NCBI GenBank assembly: GCA_002428485.1
Contig: DIWM01000009.1
Location: 1-5,086 of the forward strand
Direction of reading: 5' to 3'
From: Deltaproteobacteria bacterium UBA6106
GTDB lineage: Bacteria > Desulfobacterota > Syntrophorhabdia > Syntrophorhabdales > Syntrophorhabdaceae
DNA: 5,086 nt
Numbering within the stretch: position 1 is the stretch's first letter; every line of letters starts with the position of its first letter. This document shows, piece by piece, positions 1 to 5,086 of the stretch. A program made the position numbers and the translations under genes. The notes under the pieces were generated by a model, which was not told where the DNA came from, did not search any database, and saw only the letters and a list, made by a program, of their open reading frames with translations.

Positions 1-533
1 GCGGCACAGAAGGCATAACCGGTTTGAGCCCGTTGCCTAATATATGGTTTGAGATCACGCTCATTCTCGCCGCCATGTGGGCGTCCCTATTCGGGCTCCG
101 GAGGTTTATCGCTTCTGACTACGGGCTCATATTCGTGAGCATGCGCGACAATGACAGGGCTACCATGGCATCGGGCATTAACATCTATGCCTTCAAAGCG
201 CAGGCGCTGTTCATCGGGAGCAGCATCTGTGCGTTCTGCGGGGCCTTTATGACGCACTCTTATCAGTTTACCGGGATGCCTGTATTCGCCATGGAGTTTT
301 CCATCCTCCCTATTGCCGCCGCTGCGATAGGCGGGATCGGAACGCTTGCCGGTCCGCTTGTGGGGGCCATGATCCTTGTTCCGCTCTCAGAGATATTGCG
401 CGAGTTCGGAACGCTGCGGATCGTCTTCTATGGGTTTATTCTTGTTCTATGCGTTGTGGCGCTCCCCGAAGGCATCTTCCACTACGCATCGCGAAAATAC
501 AACGAGATGGAACGATGGGTGAAGATAGAATAG
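1..533 (+). CDS. livM: Branched-chain amino acid-type ABC transporter permease LivM, C-terminal part (5' end outside window)
   Basis: This is an inner-membrane permease subunit of a HAAT-family importer, which would pair with a LivH-type permease and the LivG/LivF ATPases. The frame is open from nt 3 to the left edge. The TTG at nt 24 is therefore unlikely to be the real start, and the residues before it (GTEGITGLSPLP across that point) match the Gly-rich segment inside LivM proteins. Counting from that TTG as residue 1, hydrophobic segments lie near 8-28, 59-78, 88-120 and 131-148. The cytoplasmic coupling loop near 38-59 (MRDNDRATMASGIN, then K58) resembles the EAA-type loop that contacts the ATPases. 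The GGIGTLAGPLVGA stretch at 103-115 is typical of LivM. About 176 residues are visible, against roughly 300-400 for the family. The stop is followed after 1 nt by the livG start, so translational coupling is likely. The family call is firm; the transported substrate is not known. Confidence 0.93.
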   Translation, partial: GTEGITGLSPLPNIWFEITLILAAMWASLFGLRRFIASDYGLIFVSMRDNDRATMASGINIYAFKAQALFIGSSICAFCGAFMTHSYQFTGMPVFAMEFSILPIAAAAIGGIGTLAGPLVGAMILVPLSEILREFGTLRIVFYGFILVLCVVALPEGIFHYASRKYNEMERWVKIE

Positions 534-534
534 A

Positions 535-1278
535 ATGAGCATTCTTGAGATAAGCGGCATAACAAAGGCATTTGGAGGCGTAAAAGCCCTGGATGATGTG
601 AGCGTCAGTGTTGAGGAAAACACGCTCATGGGCATCATCGGACCTAACGGATCCGGCAAGACCACCCTGGTCAACACGATCACGGGATTCGTGAGGCCGG
701 ACCACGGCAGCGTGCTGTTTAAAGGAAAGGACGTGATCGGCCTTACCCCATACAAGATTACCAATATGGGCATCGGCAGGGCATTCCAGATGGTGAAGCC
801 CTTTTTTCACCTTCCTGCCTACAAGAATATCGTTGTTCCCCTTGCATCACCAAGGGTAAGGGCTTCCTCAGGGGGAAGATTCGGGGATAAGGATGCTGTA
901 GCTTTGGACGTTCTCGAAGAGGTCGGCTTTGAACGGGACTCATCGGTACCGTACAAGGCGGCGAGTGTGCTTCCTCACGGGTATCTCAAAAGGCTTGAGC
1001 TCGCACGGCTTCTTGCCCTCAAGAGTGAGATATTTATCCTCGATGAGCTTTTTTCCGGTCTTTCCATCGCAGAGGTTACAAGCATAATCCCCATCATCGA
1101 AAAGATCCTGCTGGACGGCAAGACGGTGATAATGGTGGAACATAGATTAAAAGAGCTGTTCCGCATAGCCGACAAGGTTATAGTGCTCAACTACGGCAAG
1201 AAGATCAAGGAAGGGCCTCCGAAAGAAATACTGGAAGACGAAGAGGTGAAAAAGGCCTATCTCGGCGTGGAGGTGTAG
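535..1278 (+). CDS. livG: ABC transporter ATP-binding protein LivG
   Basis: This cytoplasmic ATPase subunit powers the LivM-type importer. It has 247 residues, normal for LivG. Visible motifs in order are Walker A GPNGSGKTT (36-44), Q-loop Gln85 in GRAFQ, an ABC signature region LPHGYLKRLELARLL (146-160), Walker B IFILDE (166-171) and the switch His203 in VEH. The C-terminal tail (about 221-245), with a GPP turn and AYLGVEV, matches the short extension found on branched-chain amino acid ABC ATPases. The signature departs from LSGGQ: Pro replaces Ser, and Tyr stands where Gln is usual. The D-loop side reads DELFSGLS rather than DEPxxGLD. LivG proteins are known to vary here, so activity is still expected. 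The ATG lies 1 nt after the livM stop. A GGGTGA at 517-522 inside livM could serve as a ribosome binding site, at a rather long 12-nt spacing. Confidence 0.95.
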   Translation: MSILEISGITKAFGGVKALDDVSVSVEENTLMGIIGPNGSGKTTLVNTITGFVRPDHGSVLFKGKDVIGLTPYKITNMGIGRAFQMVKPFFHLPAYKNIVVPLASPRVRASSGGRFGDKDAVALDVLEEVGFERDSSVPYKAASVLPHGYLKRLELARLLALKSEIFILDELFSGLSIAEVTSIIPIIEKILLDGKTVIMVEHRLKELFRIADKVIVLNYGKKIKEGPPKEILEDEEVKKAYLGVEV

Positions 1279-1289
1279 AGGCCAGGATC

Positions 1290-2036
1290 ATGTTGAACGT
1301 TGATAAACTTATGGTTTTTTACGAAAACGCCATCGCCATAAACGAGCTCTCCATTGAAGTGAACAGGGGGGAGATCGTCGGCATCATAGGCTCAAACAGC
1401 GCCGGCAAGACCACGTTGATGAACACGATCTCCGGACTTCTTCTCGACACAAAGCTCAAGGAGCAGCGAAAGGGCGGCGAGCGGATCACTATCTTCGGTC
1501 ATATCTCTTTTCTCGAACAGGATATTACCGACCGCTGGGCCGATGAGAGGGTCAAGATGGGAATAGTCCTCTCCCGTGAAAGGCACCCGGTCTTTGTGGA
1601 AAGCGACGTTGAAGAGAATCTTAAGATCGCCTCTTACCTGCTTTCCAGGGCAGAGATGAGGGAGAAGATCGACTATATTTACAGTATATTTCCCGCCCTC
1701 GTACCCTTAAGGAAGAGAAAGGCCGGATTTTTAAGCGGCGGCGAGCAGCAGATGCTCGCTATCGGCATGTCTCTTATGGCGAAGCCCAAGTTGATGCTCC
1801 TTGACGAGCCGCTCCTTGGCCTTTCCCCTGCCATCCAGGTGAAGCTTATCGAATCGATCGTGACGATACGAAAAGAGGCGGACGTTACGATCCTGCTCTG
1901 CGAGCAGTTTGCCCGGCCGGTATTGCCCATTATTGACCGGGGATATGTCCTCGAAAACGGCATGCTCACCCTCCATGGAACAGGAGAAGAGCTTTACAAC
2001 AACCCTGAGATAAAGGCGGCCTATTTTGGAGTGTAG
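1290..2036 (+). CDS. livF: ABC transporter ATP-binding protein LivF (variant with an insertion)
   Basis: This is the second ATPase of the importer, expected to form a heterodimer with LivG beneath the permeases. It has 248 residues. Motifs are a Walker A variant GSNSAGKTT (34-42) with Ser37 at the usual fourth Gly, signature LSGGEQQ (148-154), Walker B LMLLDEP (168-174), and CEQF (204-207), where Gln206 occupies the switch-histidine position. Gln there is usual for LivF. Between the SGLL at 48-51 and the Q-loop equivalent there are about 14 extra residues compared with the common LivF pattern, including a charged run KLKEQRKGGER. The Q-loop region reads SRERHPVF, with Glu97 aligning to the Gln/Glu of other LivF proteins. 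The C-terminus ends in AAYFGV. An AGAGG at 1277-1281, overlapping the livG stop, is a good ribosome binding site 8 nt before the ATG. The stop lies 6 nt before the ligase gene. Confidence 0.94.
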   Translation: MLNVDKLMVFYENAIAINELSIEVNRGEIVGIIGSNSAGKTTLMNTISGLLLDTKLKEQRKGGERITIFGHISFLEQDITDRWADERVKMGIVLSRERHPVFVESDVEENLKIASYLLSRAEMREKIDYIYSIFPALVPLRKRKAGFLSGGEQQMLAIGMSLMAKPKLMLLDEPLLGLSPAIQVKLIESIVTIRKEADVTILLCEQFARPVLPIIDRGYVLENGMLTLHGTGEELYNNPEIKAAYFGV

Positions 2037-2042
2037 CGTACG

Positions 2043-3659
2043 ATGAACGTCTATGAGACCTTTAAAGAAACAGCGAACCGGTATAAGGGAAGACCGGCTG
2101 TTCGATACCTGGGAGAGGTCCTGAATTATATTGATCTTTTCGCATATGTGGAGCGCCTTTCCACAGGATTCAGGTCGTTGGGATTAAAAGAACGTGACAA
2201 GATAATTCTTTACATGCCCAATACGCCCCAGTGGATCATCTGCTGGCTTTCCATACAAAAGATCGGGGCTGTGGCAATACCGATCGCCCCCATCTATACA
2301 CCGCGGGACCTGAGGTATATCGCCGGGGATTCGGGCGCCCGCACCATTATCTGCGCGGATACGAACTTCGGCTATGCCAAGGAGCTTAAAGAAGAAGGCA
2401 TTCTGGATACGGTCATCGTCACGGGTATGGCGGATCTTCTGCCCCGGTACAAGTGGCTCATCGGCAAGGCCTTCGACCGGATACCGGAAGGCAAGATAGA
2501 AAAAGGAAAGGGCATCTATGAGCTCCCGAACCTTATGAAGACCAGGACTACGATGGAGGGGGCCCTGGTTGGCGAGAACGAGACCCTTGAAATGCTCTAT
2601 ACAGGGGGTACCACAAAGAACCCGAAAGGCGTTCCCATCAACCACGCCCTGTTCCTTGAATCAGTCAAAGCACAGCTGGATGTGAGCGCCCCTGTGATCC
2701 CGCCCCCCGAAAATGTGGTCATACAGGGGGGTCCGCTTTTCCACATCCTCGGACAGGTGTTCGGCCTGGGTCCGCTTTGTATGACCGGAGACTGTGTTAT
2801 CATCATGCCCAAGGTAAACATAGACGCTTTTCTTTACTATGTTCAGGCATACAAGGCAAAGACCTTCTTCGGCGTTCCTGCGCTCTATAGAATGATCCTC
2901 GAACATGACAGGCTCGATTTCTATAATATTTCATCACTTGTCTATTGCTTTAGCGGCGGCGATGTCCTTCCTCAGGAGACGGCGAGACGGTGGAAAGAAA
3001 AATTCGGCAAAAAGATCTATGAAGGATATGGGGCAACAGAGACCTGCGGCGGCGTTACCATGCCGACAGTGACAGAAGAGATTCCGCCCGGGAGCATTGG
3101 CAAGGTCATTTCTATAAAGAAGGTAAAGATCGTCGATGAAGCGACCCTGGAAGATGTGCCCGTAGGGGAAGCCGGCGAACTCCTTGTCTCGTCAGATCAT
3201 ATGGTAGAGGCATATTGGAACAAGGAAGAGGAAACAAAAGAGGCCTTTGTTGAGATCGATGGGCGGAGATGGTACAGGACCGGTGACGTATTAAAAAAGG
3301 ATGAAAAGGACTTCTTCTACTTTGTAGATAGGACCGCCGACACGATAAAGCATAAAGGCTACAGGGTGTCATCATCAGAGATCGAGGCGGCCCTGCAGGA
3401 GCATCCTGCTGTTCTTGCCGTATGCGCCGTGGGGGTCCCGGACGAAAAGGTCGGGGAGAGGATAAAGGCCTTCGTTGTTTTGAAAGAAGACGTGAAGGGG
3501 GTTACGGGCTACGATCTGATCCACTGGTGCAGAGACCACCTTGCTTCTTATAAGATACCCCAATATATCGAGTTCCGGGACATGCTCCCCAAGTCAAAGG
3601 TTGGCAAGCTCCTCCGCAGGGAGATGCGGCGCGAGGAGAGGAAGCGGCATGAAGAGTAA
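2043..3659 (+). CDS. AMP-dependent acyl-CoA synthetase/ligase (FadD-like)
   Basis: This enzyme activates a carboxylic acid with ATP and CoA, through an acyl-adenylate, to an acyl-CoA in the cytoplasm. It has 538 residues, a normal length for the ANL superfamily. Core motifs in order are the ATP-binding P-loop YTGGTTKNPKG (186-196), YEGYGATET (326-334, adenine and acyl site), YRTGD (411-415, ribose-binding Asp415), the hinge region DRTADTIKHKGYRVS (429-443), and PKSKVGKLLRRE near the C-terminus (516-527), with Lys522 as the expected catalytic lysine. All key residues are present. The P-loop has Lys192 where Gly is most common. GGAG at 2028-2031 lies 11 nt before the ATG and overlaps the end of livF, and the gene starts 6 nt after livF, so it is very probably in the transporter operon. 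It may trap the imported acid as a thioester. A fatty, aromatic or dicarboxylic acid is possible; the motifs do not decide the substrate. Confidence 0.93.
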   Translation: MNVYETFKETANRYKGRPAVRYLGEVLNYIDLFAYVERLSTGFRSLGLKERDKIILYMPNTPQWIICWLSIQKIGAVAIPIAPIYTPRDLRYIAGDSGARTIICADTNFGYAKELKEEGILDTVIVTGMADLLPRYKWLIGKAFDRIPEGKIEKGKGIYELPNLMKTRTTMEGALVGENETLEMLYTGGTTKNPKGVPINHALFLESVKAQLDVSAPVIPPPENVVIQGGPLFHILGQVFGLGPLCMTGDCVIIMPKVNIDAFLYYVQAYKAKTFFGVPALYRMILEHDRLDFYNISSLVYCFSGGDVLPQETARRWKEKFGKKIYEGYGATETCGGVTMPTVTEEIPPGSIGKVISIKKVKIVDEATLEDVPVGEAGELLVSSDHMVEAYWNKEEETKEAFVEIDGRRWYRTGDVLKKDEKDFFYFVDRTADTIKHKGYRVSSSEIEAALQEHPAVLAVCAVGVPDEKVGERIKAFVVLKEDVKGVTGYDLIHWCRDHLASYKIPQYIEFRDMLPKSKVGKLLRREMRREERKRHEE

Positions 3660-3701
3660 TGTTAAGGCATTACGTCGGGCTTTCCCCGCAAACATGTAAT
3701 G
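3656..3701 (+). other. Pair of alternative small hairpins at the 3' end of the ligase gene
   Basis: GTAATG occurs at 3656-3661 (overlapping the ligase stop codon) and again at 3696-3701. Its reverse complement CATTAC lies between them at 3668-3673. CATTAC can pair with either copy: with the first it gives a 6-bp stem and 6-nt loop; with the second it encloses a small CGGG-CTTTC-CCCG stem-loop (3676-3688). No T-run follows either structure, so this is not a standard intrinsic terminator. It may affect transcript ends or be chance. Confidence 0.3.
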
Positions 3702-3705
3702 AAAA

Positions 3706-3877
3706 CAGCTCATGGCTCATAGCAACAGCAAGAATCGGGTAGACAGTAAGCAGTATGCACGGTAAAAACAACAAATGCGAAGTAGGCAGTGAAATGCTTT
3801 TTGTTCGTACTGTATACTGCTTACTCTGTTTAGTTTTTGCTGTCAGCCATGAGCCATGAGCTATGAGCTATGAGCTG
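3706..3877. repeat. Large imperfect inverted repeat with heptamer-repeat outer arms
   Basis: The left arm starts with CAGCTCATGGCTCATAGC (3706-3723), built of 7-bp units AGCTCAT and GGCTCAT. The right arm ends with four 7-bp units, ATGAGCC then three ATGAGCT (3849-3876), which are its reverse complement. Moving inward, ACAGCAA (3725-3731) pairs with TTGCTGT (3837-3843), and AGTAAGCAGTAT (3745-3756) pairs perfectly with ATACTGCTTACT (3814-3825). As RNA or single-stranded DNA, the whole could fold into a long interrupted hairpin of about 170 nt with a loop of roughly 57 nt. The element resembles a dispersed intergenic repeat or a small non-autonomous palindromic element. No transposase gene is nearby. 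Confidence 0.8.
3849..3876 (+). repeat. Four tandem 7-bp units, ATGAGCY
   Basis: The units are ATGAGCC, ATGAGCT, ATGAGCT and ATGAGCT without spacers, preceded by a partial unit CAGCC at 3844-3848. This is the right outer arm of the larger inverted repeat. A 7-bp period is incompatible with an in-frame coding repeat, which supports a non-coding structural element. Copy number would be prone to change by slippage. Confidence 0.85.
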
Positions 3878-3906
3878 GTAGTAATTAAATTATTTGTGAG
3901 GGTTAT

Positions 3907-5052
3907 ATGGAATTAACTTCGGAACAGGTTGACATCAAAAAAGCGGCGCGCGAATTCGCTGAAGGGGAATTCCGCGAGCGGGCGCGCGAATTCGACGAAA
4001 AAGAGGAGTTCGACCTCTCGCTATGGAAAAAGGCCTGCGAATACGGCTTCGTCGGCGTTTTTATCAACGAGGAGTATGGCGGGCACGGCCTTGGCTTTCT
4101 CGAGCATTCGCTGATCTCTGAAGAATTTTGGCGCGTCGATCCGGGCTGCGGACAGTCGATCCTTTCCTGTACGTTCGGCTCGGAGATGGTCCAGGCATTC
4201 GGAAGCGAGGAGCAGAAAAAGAAATATCTGCCGCCGCTTGTTTCCGGCGAAGCGATCATAGGCTTCGGGATTACCGAGTCTGATGCCGGAAGCGACGTTG
4301 CCTCATTGAAAACAACGGCAGCGAAAAAAGGCGACAGCTACGTAATCAATGGCAGCAAAATGTTCACGACAAACGGCTGCATCGCAAAATATATCCTCAT
4401 CTTCTGTATCACCAACCCTGAAGCAAAAGATGCGCACCAGCGGCACAGCGTGATCCTTGTCGAGACAGACAGGCATGGTTTCGAGGCCAGCAAGATCACC
4501 GGCAAGATGGGCATCAGGGCAAACAACACCGCCGAGCTGAGCCTCAGCGACATAGAGGTCCCGGCCGTAAACCTTATAGGGAAAGAGGGGAACGGGTTTT
4601 ACCAGCTTATGGATTTCTTCAATAAAACCCGGAACCATGTAGCGGCACAGGGTGTGGGGGTCGCGCAGGGGGCCCTTGAACTTGCCGTGGCATACGTCAA
4701 GAAGAGAAAGGCCTTCGGGAAAACGCTGGGGCATCTCCAGGGAGTTCAGTTCAAGCTCGCGGAGATGGCAACCCGCATAGAGGCCGCACGGGGGCTTTAC
4801 TGGAGGGCAGCCTACTCTATGGACAAAGGCAAACCCGACCACGCGCTTATCTCGATGGCAAAGTGGTTCGGAGGAGAGACCGGCGTATACGTTACCAATG
4901 AAGCGCTGCAGCTCCACGGGGGCTACGGGTATATCAGCGATTACGACGTACAGAGGTTCTACCGGGACGCGAAGATCGTTGAGATCTACGAAGGCTCAAA
5001 AGAGGTTGAAAAGGCGGTCATCGCCGCCGAGCTTCTGAAGAAGATATTCTAA
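3907..5052 (+). CDS. Acyl-CoA dehydrogenase (FAD-dependent)
   Basis: This cytoplasmic flavoenzyme introduces a 2,3 double bond into an acyl-CoA and normally passes electrons to electron-transfer flavoprotein. It has 381 residues, the usual length. The N-terminal helical domain contains LPPLVSGE (108-115). The first family signature GITESDAGSD is at 121-130. The KRKAFGK helix (266-272) leads into Q277. The second signature runs from Gln336 (QLHGGYGY) to Asp355. Glu362 in IYEGS is at the position of the catalytic base of medium-chain-type enzymes, with Ser364 in place of the commoner Thr. Arg242 in KTRNH matches a conserved Arg region. The start is the only fitting one: a TAA lies in frame at 3886-3888, and GAGGG at 3898-3902 sits 4 nt before the ATG. 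Substrate cannot be told from sequence alone; short-chain, aromatic-derived alicyclic or glutaryl-type acyl-CoA are options. The gene is bracketed by related heptamer repeats. Confidence 0.95.
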   Translation: MELTSEQVDIKKAAREFAEGEFRERAREFDEKEEFDLSLWKKACEYGFVGVFINEEYGGHGLGFLEHSLISEEFWRVDPGCGQSILSCTFGSEMVQAFGSEEQKKKYLPPLVSGEAIIGFGITESDAGSDVASLKTTAAKKGDSYVINGSKMFTTNGCIAKYILIFCITNPEAKDAHQRHSVILVETDRHGFEASKITGKMGIRANNTAELSLSDIEVPAVNLIGKEGNGFYQLMDFFNKTRNHVAAQGVGVAQGALELAVAYVKKRKAFGKTLGHLQGVQFKLAEMATRIEAARGLYWRAAYSMDKGKPDHALISMAKWFGGETGVYVTNEALQLHGGYGYISDYDVQRFYRDAKIVEIYEGSKEVEKAVIAAELLKKIF

Positions 5053-5057
5053 TAAAG

Positions 5058-5086
5058 CAGCTCATGGCTCGTAGCTGATGGCTCAT
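5058..5086. repeat. Second copy of the heptamer repeat, cut by the right edge
   Basis: Starting 5 nt after the dehydrogenase stop, four 7-bp units follow without a break: AGCTCAT, GGCTCGT, AGCTGAT and GGCTCAT (5059-5086). The first 13 bases (CAGCTCATGGCTC) are identical to 3706-3718, and 17 of 18 bases match 3706-3723 in the same orientation. It therefore looks like the left arm of another element of the same family. Whether a right arm follows cannot be seen. Confidence 0.8.

Larger units (their letters stand above)
3660..3906. other. Non-coding gap between the ligase and acyl-CoA dehydrogenase genes
   Basis: No convincing ORF is present in these 247 bases. From left to right the gap holds the rest of the small hairpins, a large imperfect inverted repeat (3706-3877), and a short AT-rich stretch around 3882-3895 just before the dehydrogenase ribosome binding site. 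The AT-rich stretch could hold the -10 region of a separate promoter for the dehydrogenase, but I could not find a matching -35 element. The break from the tight 1-11 nt spacing upstream suggests the dehydrogenase is transcribed separately or by read-through. Confidence 0.7.

Noticed and set aside
24..26. TTG as the start codon of the permease
   Set aside because: The frame is open further upstream to the window edge and the residues before it fit the LivM family, so the real start is outside the window.
2184..2645. Minus-strand open frame of 153 codons opposite the ligase gene
   Set aside because: It is antisense to conserved ligase sequence, and its translation has no recognisable motif or family resemblance.
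3676..3688. Intrinsic terminator from the CGGG-CTTTC-CCCG stem-loop
   Set aside because: The stem is only 4 bp and is followed by GCAAACATG, not a T-run.
3837..3867. Sigma-70 promoter with TTGCTG as -35 and TATGAG as -10
   Set aside because: The match is poor and both parts fall in the repeat arms, where such hexamers arise from the repeat units themselves.
3660..3900. CRISPR array or tRNA in the ligase-dehydrogenase gap
   Set aside because: The repeats are 7-bp units without spacers and are arranged as inverted arms. No cloverleaf or tRNA-like arms were found.
4303..4917. Minus-strand open frame of 204 codons opposite the dehydrogenase gene
   Set aside because: It lies fully antisense to a gene with clear family signatures, has no recognisable domain, and is explained by codon bias of the real gene.

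Overview
The window carries the distal end of a branched-chain-amino-acid-type (HAAT family) ABC importer operon, followed by an acyl-CoA synthetase and, after a repeat-filled gap, an acyl-CoA dehydrogenase. All five genes are on the + strand. The protein families, the LivF variant and moderately GC-rich coding DNA suggest an anaerobic, acid-degrading bacterium, perhaps of the former Deltaproteobacteria (a Syntrophorhabdus- or Syntrophobacter-like lineage). That placement is inference from gene content; the window holds no rRNA or other phylogenetic marker.

Layout: nt 1-533 is the C-terminal half of a LivM-type permease cut by the left edge. LivG (535-1278) starts 1 nt after its stop, LivF (1290-2036) follows after 11 nt, and an AMP-forming acyl-CoA ligase (2043-3659) follows after 6 nt. 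This spacing indicates one co-transcribed, translationally linked unit. Nt 3660-3906 is non-coding and is dominated by a large imperfect inverted repeat whose outer arms are 7-bp tandem units (AGCTCAT/ATGAGCT type). An acyl-CoA dehydrogenase (3907-5052) follows. Immediately after its stop a second copy of the same heptamer repeat begins and runs off the right edge.

Working model: the ABC system imports a carboxylic acid, the ligase traps it in the cytoplasm as a CoA thioester, and the dehydrogenase carries out the first oxidation (2,3-desaturation) of a beta-oxidation-like route. A Liv-type transporter linked to a CoA ligase fits uptake of an aromatic, fatty or dicarboxylic acid at least as well as uptake of leucine, isoleucine or valine. 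The sequence does not identify the substrate.

I see no tRNA, rRNA, CRISPR, transposase or phage gene and no clearly undescribed system. The least explained element is the bracketing heptamer repeat around the dehydrogenase gene.
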